Both the position numbers and the translations under genes were made by a program. The notes under the pieces were generated by a model. That model was not told the origin of the DNA, ran no database searches, and was given only the letters and a program-made list of their open reading frames with translations. This document shows, one piece after another, positions 1 to 8,800 of a DNA stretch of 12,478 nucleotides. This DNA comes from Christiangramia sp. (GTDB lineage Bacteria > Bacteroidota > Bacteroidia > Flavobacteriales > Flavobacteriaceae), in the NCBI GenBank assembly GCA_024635735.1, contig JAGXII010000196.1:1-12478 (forward strand). The letters are read 5' to 3'. Every line of letters starts with the position of its first letter. Within the stretch, counting starts at the first letter, position 1.

Positions 1-2
1 CG

Positions 3-287
3 GTTTCTATGCAAAGAAACAGTCTGGAAATTGCTGCTGTAGGAGCTTCCTTGCCAGATTTCGATTTCGATCTGAAATTAAATGTTACCGGATTTAAATT
101 TAAAGTTCCGGGACAGCCTACAATTAATGTTAATGGAGGCAGACTTGATGACAGAGCTAAAGCTGCTCTTAGAAGAGCAGGTAGAGGTGAATCTGTTACA
201 ATATTTGATATAGAAGCCAGTTTAGCAGGAAACTCAAGCTATAAGCTTAAAAAAGTTGCTCCTGTAATTATTGAGCTAACGAATTAA
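3..287 (+). CDS. gldM: GldM, gliding motility / type IX secretion motor protein, C-terminal part (5' partial)
   Basis: The reading frame is open at the window's left edge, so this is only the last ~94 residues. The fragment (V-S-M-Q-R-N..., with the stretch FDFDLKLNVTGFKFKVPG, then a GGRLDD segment and a final VIIELTN) matches what I know of the C-terminal periplasmic beta-sandwich domain of GldM. In this family GldM spans the inner membrane once, pairs with GldL to form the proton-driven motor of the type IX secretion system, and extends through the periplasm to the GldK/GldN ring. The next gene starts 11 nt after the stop and is gldN, which is the usual gldK-L-M-N order and strongly supports the call. 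The Met at position 9 is internal, not a start. The upstream part of the gene cannot be judged. Confidence 0.88.
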   Translation, partial: VSMQRNSLEIAAVGASLPDFDFDLKLNVTGFKFKVPGQPTINVNGGRLDDRAKAALRRAGRGESVTIFDIEASLAGNSSYKLKKVAPVIIELTN

Positions 288-298
288 ATTTTTTTACA

Positions 299-1192
299 AT
301 GAGCTGGAAAGGATTTTTTGTATATGGTTTTATGATGATGATGGGCGCCGCTTCTTTTGGGCAGTCGAACATCCTGAATGCCGATAAGCCCGAGGATATT
401 GGAAAGAAATCTGAGGCTCAGGCCATGGTAGATATAGAGAATAAACCCCTTGAATACGGGTATGTTGAAGATCGTGACATACTTTGGTCTAAAGGAACCT
501 GGGAAATTATTGATCTTGACGAAAGAGTAAATTTCCCTCTGTATTATCCAATTGATACCAATAATATTGGAACTACACGTAGATCTCTTTATGACGTTCT
601 TATCAAATCTATAAAAGAAGGAAAAATTCAGGATATTTATGCTGATTCCTATTTTACTGAGAAAAGAACCCTAAAAGATATTCGTGCTACTTTATCTAAA
701 ATTGATACTACAGACCTTGGTATTGAGCAATACAATGCCGGTGAGGAAGTTGACGCGCAATTCATAGATCGTCGTGATCTTGGGGCTGCAGATATTCAGG
801 AGTATCATGTTCGCGGATTGTGGTATTTTGACAAACGTCAGGCTGAATTGAAATATCGTTTACTTGGTATCGCTCCCGTAGCTCCCGATGTGAACTTCAT
901 CGATTCAGGACAAACAGACCTTGTTGAATTATTCTGGGTTTGGTATCCGGATGCGAGAGAGGTGCTTCATGAGGCTGAAGTCTTCACAGGCGGCAATACT
1001 TCCCAGACTATCTCTTTTGACCATCTCCTAAACGCAAGAAGGTTTAACGGGGTGATCTATAAAGAAGATAATGTGCAGGGTGACCGTGAAATCGACGAGT
1101 ATATAGCCGAAAATGCATTTATGCAATTACTGGAATCACAAAGAATAAAAGAACAAATCAGGAACTTCGAACAGGATGTCTGGAGTTACTAA
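299..1192 (+). CDS. gldN: GldN, gliding motility / type IX secretion ring protein
   Basis: This is a 297-residue exported protein. Its N terminus (MSWKGFFVYGFMMMMGAASFGQS) is a signal peptide with a Met-rich hydrophobic core and probable cleavage near the Gly-Gln at 21-22. The body carries features typical of GldN/GldO/PorN: an early block of charged and aromatic residues (DILWSKGTWEIIDLDERVN), the YYPID segment, and a later VRGLWYFDKRQ / YRLLGIAPVAPD stretch. GldN forms periplasmic rings with the lipoprotein GldK beneath the outer membrane and is needed for secretion of adhesins and enzymes and for gliding. It lies 11 nt after gldM in the same operon, and a terminator 22 nt downstream ends the unit. 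F. johnsoniae has a second copy (gldO) next to gldN; none is seen here. Length is normal for the family. Confidence 0.92.
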   Translation: MSWKGFFVYGFMMMMGAASFGQSNILNADKPEDIGKKSEAQAMVDIENKPLEYGYVEDRDILWSKGTWEIIDLDERVNFPLYYPIDTNNIGTTRRSLYDVLIKSIKEGKIQDIYADSYFTEKRTLKDIRATLSKIDTTDLGIEQYNAGEEVDAQFIDRRDLGAADIQEYHVRGLWYFDKRQAELKYRLLGIAPVAPDVNFIDSGQTDLVELFWVWYPDAREVLHEAEVFTGGNTSQTISFDHLLNARRFNGVIYKEDNVQGDREIDEYIAENAFMQLLESQRIKEQIRNFEQDVWSY

Positions 1193-1213
1193 TTTGACAA
1201 TTCTATAAAATAT

Positions 1214-1245
1214 AAAGCGCTCTCATGGGGGCGCTTTTTTTATTT
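1214..1245 (+). terminator. Rho-independent terminator after gldN
   Basis: The arms 1214-1222 (AAAGCGCTC) and 1229-1237 (GGGCGCTTT) pair over 9 bp with one G-T wobble, leaving a 6-nt loop. A run of seven T residues (1235-1241) follows. This closes the gldM-gldN transcript. The start of the next promoter (TTTG at 1244) overlaps the end of the T-rich tail. Confidence 0.9.
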
Positions 1246-1275
1246 TGAATATTCGAGGTCTGCTTAATACCTTTG
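1244..1275 (+). promoter_or_regulatory. Bacteroidota-type promoter for the FAD oxidoreductase
   Basis: TTTG at 1244-1247 and TACCTTTG at 1268-1275 match the flavobacterial -33 (TTTG) and -7 (TAnnTTTG) elements, with a 20-nt spacer. The -7 box ends only 4 nt before the ATG at 1280, so the transcript would begin at or within a few bases of the start codon (leaderless or nearly so). Confidence 0.7.
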
Positions 1276-1279
1276 GAGT

Positions 1280-2335
1280 ATGTTGGATTATATAGTAGTA
1301 GGTCTTGGCTTAAGTGGACTCGCTGTCACAGCTGAGTTAGATAAAAGGAAGCGTGAATTTATAGTTTTTGAGAATAACTCCCAGAAATCATCTTATGTCG
1401 CAGGAGGTATTTATAATCCTGTAATTTTAAAACGATTTACTCCTGCCTGGAAGGCCTGTGAACAAATTGATATTGCCATTCCTTTTTATAAGCAGCTCGA
1501 GGAAAAGTTCGGAATTAGGATCGTAAATCCCTGGAGTATTTATCGCAGATTTCATTCGGTAGAAGAGCAGAATGACTGGTTTGTAGCTGCCGATAAACCC
1601 CGCCTTTCCAGATTCCTGGATCCCGTACTTAAGAAAAATGACAACCCTAATCTTATCGCCAGTTATTCACTGGGTAAAGTATGTGAAACGGGAAATATAG
1701 ATACCGAATGTCTTCTTGATACTTACCGCGCTTATCTGGATGAAACATATAAACTGAGGCATGAGAGCTTTGATTATGATAATCTGAAATATAATAACGG
1801 ATATTGGGAATATAACGGACTCCAGTCGAGAAACGTTATTTTCTGTGAAGGTTTTGGTCTGAAAAAAAATCCTTATTTTAATTATTTACCTCTTACGGGA
1901 AATAAGGGAGAGTATATCACAATCTATTCGGAAGAGCTCCAGTTGGATTTTGCGGTAAAATCTTCCGTTTTTTTAATGCCTCTGGGGAATAATTTATACA
2001 AGGTAGGAGCTACCTATGACAATCATGATAAAAGTCCGGAGCCAACACCCGCCGCAAGGGAAAAACTTATTTCTCAATTAAAGCAGCTTATTCGGTGTGA
2101 TTTTGAAGTCGTGGACCAGTTGGCAGGAATACGTCCTTCTGTTTCAGACCGGCGTCCTGTGGTGGGCAAACATCCCGAACACGAACATATGTATTGCTGT
2201 AATGGCTATGGAAGTCGAGGAGTACTAATCGCTCCAAATATGGCTGCCGAATTACTGGATCATATTGAAAATGATAAAAAGCTGGACCCAGAAACTGACC
2301 TGGACAGGTTTACCTCGAAGTATTACAATTCCTGA
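1280..2335 (+). CDS. FAD-dependent oxidoreductase of the DAO (D-amino-acid oxidase / glycine oxidase-like) family
   Basis: The 351-residue protein starts with a Rossmann FAD-binding motif, GLGLSG at 8-13, preceded by a hydrophobic strand and followed by Glu31 for the adenosine ribose. An AGGIYNPV segment at 41-48 resembles the loop after the first FAD-binding unit in DAO proteins. Near the C terminus, GIRPSVSDRRPVVG at about 283-296 followed by NGYGSRGVLIAP is the typical second FAD-contacting block of this family. The reaction is probably oxidation of a C-N bond in an amino acid or similar amine; the substrate cannot be told. No signal peptide is seen, so it is expected to be cytosolic. It has its own promoter and is separated from gldN by a terminator. 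Its 3' end overlaps the convergent DUF983 gene by 13 nt. The family call is firm; the specific enzyme is not. Confidence 0.88.
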   Translation: MLDYIVVGLGLSGLAVTAELDKRKREFIVFENNSQKSSYVAGGIYNPVILKRFTPAWKACEQIDIAIPFYKQLEEKFGIRIVNPWSIYRRFHSVEEQNDWFVAADKPRLSRFLDPVLKKNDNPNLIASYSLGKVCETGNIDTECLLDTYRAYLDETYKLRHESFDYDNLKYNNGYWEYNGLQSRNVIFCEGFGLKKNPYFNYLPLTGNKGEYITIYSEELQLDFAVKSSVFLMPLGNNLYKVGATYDNHDKSPEPTPAAREKLISQLKQLIRCDFEVVDQLAGIRPSVSDRRPVVGKHPEHEHMYCCNGYGSRGVLIAPNMAAELLDHIENDKKLDPETDLDRFTSKYYNS

Positions 2336-2721
2336 TTAGTTTTCGCCTTGGATTCATCATAACTAAAAAAGAAGTTGATCCAGATATTTCTGGAAAGCCT
2401 CATGATGACCGGCATAAAGACTATAAGAGTCCCAATAATTGCAAGAAAGGAACCCAGTACTGTTGAATTCAGAAAGACATAAGCTATGATAAAGGCAGCA
2501 ACAGCAAATGCGATACCTACTGCATAACTTACATACATGGCGCCATAAAAGAAAGAAGGTTCGATCTTATATTTTGTCCCGCAATTGGAACACCTCTCGT
2601 GCATTTTAAAAACCCTATGAAGTTTATAAGGATTACTTTCTATATACATGCTTTCTTCCTGACAAACAGGACATGTGCCGGTTAAAATGCTGTAAATTTT
2701 AGTCCCTTTAAGGAATCTCAT
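2323..2721 (-). CDS. DUF983 family zinc-ribbon membrane protein
   Basis: With the start at 2721 the protein is 132 residues and begins MRFLKGTKIYSIL, the usual DUF983 beginning. A longer start at 2760 would add 13 basic residues atypical of the family and would run almost to the divergent gene, so I prefer the shorter one. Two CxxC pairs (C17-C20 in GTCPVCQE and C44-C47 in RCSNCGTKY) form a probable zinc ribbon in the cytosol. Two hydrophobic helices follow (about 60-83 and 86-108), then a short basic and aromatic tail. The biochemical role of DUF983 proteins is not established to my knowledge. The gene converges on the FAD oxidoreductase gene with a 13-nt overlap of coding ends, leaving no room for a separate terminator, and diverges from the ABC-F gene with 53 nt between starts. 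Confidence 0.88.
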   Translation of the reverse strand: MRFLKGTKIYSILTGTCPVCQEESMYIESNPYKLHRVFKMHERCSNCGTKYKIEPSFFYGAMYVSYAVGIAFAVAAFIIAYVFLNSTVLGSFLAIIGTLIVFMPVIMRLSRNIWINFFFSYDESKAKTNQEL

Positions 2722-2730
2722 CTTATTTTT

Positions 2731-2757
2731 TTTGGACCGTAAATTTAAGCATCTTTG
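2731..2757 (+). promoter_or_regulatory. Possible weak promoter for the ABC-F gene
   Basis: CATCTTTG at 2750-2757 differs from the TAnnTTTG consensus at one position, and TTTG occurs at 2731-2734, but the 15-nt spacer is shorter than the usual ~19-21. The 53-nt gap between the divergent starts must hold promoters for both genes. The reverse strand shows only a partial match (TAAATTTA). Confidence 0.3.
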
Positions 2758-2774
2758 CAAAAAAATCTGCGTTA

Positions 2775-4691
2775 ATGCTTAATATTAATAATCTTTCGGT
2801 TTCGTTTGCCGGGGAATATCTTTTTAAAGAAATCAGTTTCCGGTTGGGAGCCGGTGACAGAGTGGGACTTATTGGAAAAAATGGAGCTGGAAAATCTACT
2901 TTATTAAAGATCATTTCCGGGGAACAGGAATATGATTCGGGACAGATCGCGAAAGATAAAGAGTTAAAAATTGGCTTTTTGAAGCAGGATCTCGACTTCG
3001 AAAAGGGCCGTACAGTTCTTGATGAAGCGCACCAGGCTTTTGAAGAGATCAAATCTCTGGAAGCTAAAATGGCTGAGATCAATGAACAGCTAGCTACCCG
3101 TACCGATTATGAAAGTGACGCTTATAGTGAGTTAATTCAGGAACTTAGCGAGATTACCCATCAATATGAAATTATTGGTGGATATAATTATGAGGGAGAA
3201 ACCGAAAAGGTGCTTCAGGGTCTGGGATTTGAGCGACAGGATTTTAATAAACTTACAGAAACTTTTTCCGGTGGATGGAGAATGAGGATAGAACTCGCCA
3301 AATTATTGCTTCAGAGTAATGATATTTTACTGCTGGATGAGCCTACTAACCACCTCGACATCGAGAGTATTATATGGCTGGAGACTTTCCTGAATAATTA
3401 TGCCGGTTCAGTTATGCTTGTTTCTCACGATAAGATGTTTCTGAATAACGTGACCAACAGGAGTATTGAAATCTCTCTTGGAAGTATTTATGACTACCGT
3501 AAACCTTATTCAGAATTTATAGAATTCCGTAAAGAATTAAGGGAGCAGCAACTTGCAGCGCAAAAGAATCAGCAAAAAGAGATCGAGAATACTGAAAAAC
3601 TTATAGATAAGTTCAGAGCCAAGGCCAGTAAGGCATCCATGGCGCAGTCCCTTATCAAAAGACTTGAAAAGATTGACCGTATTGAGGTTGATGAGGATGA
3701 CAATGCTGTGATGTCGGTTAATTTCCCGGTTTCGGTGAATCCGGGAAAAGTGGTGATTGAAACGGAGCATCTTGAGAAATCCTATGGAGATAAAAAAGTG
3801 CTTAGAGACGTCAATTTACTTATTGAAAGGCAAAGTAAGATCGCTTTTGTGGGACAGAACGGTCAGGGAAAGACCACGCTTGCCAAGATCATTATCGGGG
3901 AAATTAAGCATGAGGGAAAACTTAAACTGGGACACAATGTACAGCTAGGTTATTTTGCCCAGAATCAAGCTGATTATCTGGATGGGGAAAAAACGATACT
4001 TCAAACCATGGAAGATGCTTCTAATGAAAAGAACCGTACCAAGGTGCGCGATATGCTGGGGTCGTTTCTGTTTCGCGGAGATGAAGTGGAGAAAAAAGTA
4101 AAAGTACTTTCCGGAGGGGAGAGAAACCGTCTTGCTCTTTGTAAAATGCTGCTGGAGCCTTTCAATGTCCTAGTAATGGATGAGCCTACCAACCACCTTG
4201 ACATCAAATCCAAGAATGTATTAAAGGAAGCTCTGAAAAATTTTGAAGGAACGCTGATTATCGTTTCGCACGATCGGGATTTTCTACAGAATTTGACGAG
4301 CCGGGTGTATGAATTCAGAAATCATCAGATCACTGAATATCTGGGGGACATAGATTATTACCTTGAGCAGCATAAGATGCAGGATATGCGTGCTGTAGAA
4401 AAAAGTGATAAAGAGCGACCAGTGAGAACCAAAGCGGGATCTGCCGAGAAACGCTCTTTTGAAGATCAAAAGGATCTTAAAAGGCTTAAAAACCGGCTCA
4501 GCAAGACCGAAGCCAAGATTACCAAACTGGAAAAGGAATTGAAAACTAAAGACAGGGAGCTGGCAGAAAATTATGAGAAAACCATAACGAAACCAGATTT
4601 TCTTACCAACTATAACAACTCTAAAAAGAAGCTCGAAAAACTAATGCTCGAGTGGGAAGAACTTCAACTTGACCTGGAAGAAATCAAATAA
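2775..4691 (+). CDS. ABC-F family ATPase (Uup/YheS/YdiF-like), two ATP-binding cassettes plus C-terminal coiled coil
   Basis: The 638-residue protein has two complete nucleotide-binding domains and no membrane segments, the ABC-F layout. Domain 1 has Walker A GKNGAGKST (34-42), signature FSGGW (164-168), Walker B ILLLDEPTNHLD (184-195) and switch His218. Domain 2 has Walker A GQNGQGKTT (360-368), signature LSGGERN (445-451), Walker B VLVMDEPTNHLD (465-476) and His499. A charged helical linker at about 245-305 lies between them, where ABC-F proteins contact tRNA and the ribosomal peptidyl-transferase region. The tail (about 562-638) is a Lys/Glu-rich coiled coil like the C-terminal domain of Uup. 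Known members act on the ribosome as translation factors, and some protect against antibiotics; Uup also binds DNA. The exact subgroup cannot be fixed by eye. All catalytic motifs are intact, and the gene appears monocistronic. Confidence 0.93.
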   Translation: MLNINNLSVSFAGEYLFKEISFRLGAGDRVGLIGKNGAGKSTLLKIISGEQEYDSGQIAKDKELKIGFLKQDLDFEKGRTVLDEAHQAFEEIKSLEAKMAEINEQLATRTDYESDAYSELIQELSEITHQYEIIGGYNYEGETEKVLQGLGFERQDFNKLTETFSGGWRMRIELAKLLLQSNDILLLDEPTNHLDIESIIWLETFLNNYAGSVMLVSHDKMFLNNVTNRSIEISLGSIYDYRKPYSEFIEFRKELREQQLAAQKNQQKEIENTEKLIDKFRAKASKASMAQSLIKRLEKIDRIEVDEDDNAVMSVNFPVSVNPGKVVIETEHLEKSYGDKKVLRDVNLLIERQSKIAFVGQNGQGKTTLAKIIIGEIKHEGKLKLGHNVQLGYFAQNQADYLDGEKTILQTMEDASNEKNRTKVRDMLGSFLFRGDEVEKKVKVLSGGERNRLALCKMLLEPFNVLVMDEPTNHLDIKSKNVLKEALKNFEGTLIIVSHDRDFLQNLTSRVYEFRNHQITEYLGDIDYYLEQHKMQDMRAVEKSDKERPVRTKAGSAEKRSFEDQKDLKRLKNRLSKTEAKITKLEKELKTKDRELAENYEKTITKPDFLTNYNNSKKKLEKLMLEWEELQLDLEEIK

Positions 4692-4750
4692 TTTTTTAGA
4701 TTTTAAGATTATATTAAACCATTAGGCTTTCTAAGAGTCCTATAACCAAT

Positions 4751-5893
4751 ATGGAAAAACGTAAGATTATACTCTCGGCACTCGGGATTGTGCTGGTTAT
4801 CGTAGCTATTTTTGTTGCGAAACTTATAATAGACAGTAATACAAAGGAAAAACCTCCGGTAAAGAAAACAGTTAAAAGTGTTTTTATAGATACTGTTAAA
4901 AACAGGACCGTACCTATTGTGCTTCCGGCTAACGGAAACATTACCGCCCTGCATAAACTTGAACTTTATTCTGAAGTTCAGGGGATTTTCAGGTATACAA
5001 GCAAGGATTTTCGTCCCGGGATGAAATATAAAAAAGGACAGGTACTTCTGGGTATAGATTCTGAAGAATACAGTGCCACTGTACAATCTTCCAAAAGTGA
5101 TCTTTACAATAATATTACTTCCATTATGCCCGATTTAAGGCTGGATTATCCCGATGCCTTTAAGAAATGGGAAACCTATCTTCAAAATTTCGACATGACT
5201 AAACCGGTGCCTCCACTGCCTGAAACCAGTACAGATCAGGAAAAATATTTTATTACCGGCAGAGGCATTATTTCAGCATACTACAGGGTTAAGAACCTTG
5301 AAGAAAGATTATATAAATACACGATTGTAGCTCCTTACGATGGAATACTTACAGAGGCTCTGGTGAACAAAGGAACATTAATAAGGCCAGGTCAAAAACT
5401 AGGCGAATTTATTGATCCGAGTGTTTATGAACTGGAGGTTTCTATCGCCAAAAAGTTTAGTGATCTTCTTCAAATTGGAGAAAAGGTAGAGCTTTCAAAT
5501 CTTGAAGGTTCTAAATCATATCAGGGAACTGTAACCAGGATCAACGGGAAGGTAAATCAGGAGACTCAAAGTATTCGTGTTTTTATTAGAGTAGATAATC
5601 CGGAGTTAAGTGAAGGGATGTACCTGGAAGCTAAAATGGATGCTAAAAATGAGAAAAATGCGATTGAAATTCCACGGGAACTACTCGTAGAAAGGTCGAA
5701 GGTTTTTGTTGTTCAGGACAGTGTTTTGAATCTGGTAGATGTAGATCCGGTTTATTTCACCAACAATACGGTAGTTATAAAGGGACTGAAAAATGGTACG
5801 AGGATACTTTCAGCAAGTGTTCCCGGAGCATATTCCGGGATGCTGGTTAAGGTCGAAGGCCAAAAAGATTTGCTTAAAAAAGAACGGTCTTGA
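4751..5893 (+). CDS. RND efflux periplasmic adaptor (membrane fusion protein, HlyD/AcrA type)
   Basis: The 380-residue protein has a single N-terminal membrane anchor (about 5-27, KIILSALGIVLVIVAIFV) with no lipobox, so it is anchored by a helix rather than a lipid. The first half of the lipoyl/barrel-sandwich domain is at about 55-95 (ANGNITALHKLELYSEVQG ... KKGQVLLGID). A helical insert follows. The second lipoyl half begins at Y190 with YTIVAPYDGIL, and a beta-barrel and membrane-proximal domain follow (to about 370). Adaptors of this family bridge an inner-membrane RND pump and a TolC channel, exactly the two genes that follow. The helical hairpin, about 100-185, contains a Pro-rich stretch (KPVPPLPET) and so looks interrupted. 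The stop codon overlaps the start of the pump gene by 4 nt. This is the first gene of the efflux operon; the 59-nt leader shows no convincing promoter. Confidence 0.92.
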   Translation: MEKRKIILSALGIVLVIVAIFVAKLIIDSNTKEKPPVKKTVKSVFIDTVKNRTVPIVLPANGNITALHKLELYSEVQGIFRYTSKDFRPGMKYKKGQVLLGIDSEEYSATVQSSKSDLYNNITSIMPDLRLDYPDAFKKWETYLQNFDMTKPVPPLPETSTDQEKYFITGRGIISAYYRVKNLEERLYKYTIVAPYDGILTEALVNKGTLIRPGQKLGEFIDPSVYELEVSIAKKFSDLLQIGEKVELSNLEGSKSYQGTVTRINGKVNQETQSIRVFIRVDNPELSEGMYLEAKMDAKNEKNAIEIPRELLVERSKVFVVQDSVLNLVDVDPVYFTNNTVVIKGLKNGTRILSASVPGAYSGMLVKVEGQKDLLKKERS

Positions 5894-8800
5894 GAAAATT
5901 AATCAATTATTTTATCAAGTTTGGGGTTGCCGTTAATGTGGTGATCCTCGCCTTTGTAATCTTCGGAATTATCGGGATTTTAAATATGAAATCCTCTTTC
6001 TTTCCTTTACAGGAATCCACCATAATTAATATTAATATCACCTATCCCGGTTCTGCTCCTGAAGAGATTGAAGAAGGGATTATCCTGAAAATTGAAGATA
6101 ACCTGAAAGGACTTGAAGGAGTTGACAGGATAACTTCCGTAGCGCGTGAAAGTGGAGGTTCTATTACTGTTGAGATCGAGAGGGACGAAGATATTGATGT
6201 AATGCTCACCGAGGTAAAAAATGCGGTGGACAGGGTTCCCACATTTCCCGGTGGTATGGAGCCTTTAGTGGTTTCAAAACAGGAATTCATTCGAGAAACT
6301 CTCAGTTTCGCGGTGAGTGGAGATAATGTTCCACTGGCCACGCTGAAGCGTATTAGTCAGCAAATAGAGAACGACCTTAGACTGCTGGACGGAGTATCTC
6401 AAATTAGTATATCAGGTTTTCCACAGGAGGAAATTGAAATTGCCGTTAGCGAAAATGACCTGTTGGCATACAAACTTACTTTCGAGCAGGTGGCCGATGC
6501 GGTCAGGAATTCCAATATTCTTTCTACGGGAGGTACTATTAAAACCGATGCCGAAGATTATCTGATTCGTGCAAATAACAGGGCTTATTACGCCGACGCA
6601 CTAAACGATATTGTTCTTAAATCCAGTACCACCGGTGAACTGGTTACCCTTGGAGATATTGCCACAGTAAGGGATCAGTTTTCAGAAACTCCCAATGCTT
6701 TATATTTCAATGGGAATGTTGCGGTAAATATTTCGGTTAGTAATACCAGCAGCGAAGACCTTCTTGCTACTGCCGAAAAAGTGAATGCTTACATCGAAGA
6801 TTTCAACAGCAAGAACAGTAATGTTCAGCTGGATGTGGTAAGCGATGCATCCATAACTCTTGGACAGAGAACCCAGCTACTTGTTGCAAACGGGTTTATG
6901 GGAATGTTGCTGGTTCTTTTCTTTTTATCATTATTTTTGAATACACGACTTGCCTTCTGGGTAGCCTTCGGATTACCGGTAGCTTTCCTGGGAATGTTCA
7001 TTTTCGCGGGATCCCTGGGGGTTACTATAAACGTTCTTTCTCTGTTTGGAATGATCATCGTTATAGGTATTCTGGTAGACGACGGGATTGTGATTGCTGA
7101 AAATATCTATCAGCATTCTGAAATGGGCAAAAGTCCAATCCGGGCCGCTTTAGACGGGACCATGGAAGTGGTACCGCCTATTTTATCGGCGATTATAACA
7201 ACGGTTCTCGCCTTTTCCACATTTCTTTTCCTTGATAGCCGAATAGGAGAATTTTTCGGGGAAGTATCAACAGTGGTTATTCTTACCTTGGTAATATCCT
7301 TACTGGAAGCACTGATTATTCTTCCCGCCCACGTTGCCTATTCAAAAGCTTTAAGGAAGAGTGAACAAAATGGTCAACCTAAGAAAGGTTTTGCAAAGTT
7401 GTTTGAAAAGATGCGAGTGGTTAATAGGATTGGAGATCGCATTATGATTTATATGCGGGACAGGCTTTACAGTCCTGCACTTCGGTTTATTCTTAACCAG
7501 CAGGTACTGGCAATTGGAATCCTTTTAACGGTTCTTATACTAACTATTGGTGCTATTGGCGGAAATGTGATAAGAGTGACTCTGTTCCCAAGTATCGCCA
7601 GTGACCGGGTGAGTATTGATCTTTTGATGCCGGAAGGGGTGAATCCCGAAAGAACCGATTCTATTATTTCTATGGTGGAAGCAGCGGCCTGGCGTGTAAA
7701 TGAAGACTATACCGAAAAACAAACCGGAAATAAACAGGTAGTAGAGAATATTATTAAAAGAGTGGGGCCGGGCAATAACAAGGCTTCCCTGCAGGTGAAC
7801 TTACTTCCGGGGGAAGAAAGAGATTTTGGATCGCCCGAAATTACCAACGCGATTAGGGATGAAGTGGGGCCGGTGTATGGGGTTGAAAACCTCACCTTTG
7901 GTTCCGGAGGAAATTTTGGAGGTTTGCCTATTTCAGTTTCTCTTCTCGGAAATAATCTGGATGAACTACAGGCAGCCAAAGAAGAACTAAAAGAAAATTT
8001 TGAAAATAATTCCCTTTTAAAAGATGTTACAGATAATGATCCGAAGGGGATTAAGGAGATAAATGTTCAGCTGAAGGATAACGCATATGCGCTTGGGCTG
8101 GATCTTGGAGAGGTGATGCGCCAGATAAGAAACGGATTCTTTGGGGCACAGGCACAGCGTTTCCAGAGAGGACAGGATGAAATCAGGGTTTGGGTTCGTT
8201 ATGATCTTGAAAACCGATCGTCAATTAATGATCTTGATGATATGAGGTTGATAACGCCTTCGGGAGATCGTGTTCCTTTTGACGAGATTGCAAATTATGA
8301 GATTGTTCGGGGGACAGAATCTATTAGTCACCTGGATGGAATGCGCGAAATAAGGGTTTCAGCTGATATGGAAGATCCTAATGGCAGTTCCACCGATATC
8401 CTTGCCGACATAAGACAAAATGTAGTACCACCAATACTGGAGAAATATCCAAGTCTTTCCGTTTCTTATGAAGGGCAAAACAGGGAAGCATCCAAATTAA
8501 CGAGTTCTGCTGAAAAGGTATTACCTATAATTCTATTTCTAATCTATGCTACCATAGCATTTACTTTCAGAAGTTACAGTCAGCCATTATTACTTATGGT
8601 CATGATCCCTTTCAGTATTATAGGAGTAGCCTGGGGTCACTGGATACACGGTTTTCCTATTAATGTTCTTTCAGCTTTAGGAATTATAGCGCTGGTGGGT
8701 ATTATGGTAAACGACGGGCTTGTGCTCATTGGAAAATACAATAGCTTCCTGCGGGAAGGAATGGATTTTAAAAAGGCACTTTATGAAGCCGGAAGATCAC

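Noticed and set aside
2722..2760. Longer DUF983 start (MQRCLNLRSKKNK extension)
   Set aside because: The family normally begins at the LKGTK segment; the extension is basic, AT-rich and occupies the intergenic promoter space.
2723..3082. 119-residue reverse-strand frame opposite the ABC-F start
   Set aside because: It is Ser-rich shadow translation of the ABC-F coding strand and also crosses the DUF983/ABC-F promoter gap.
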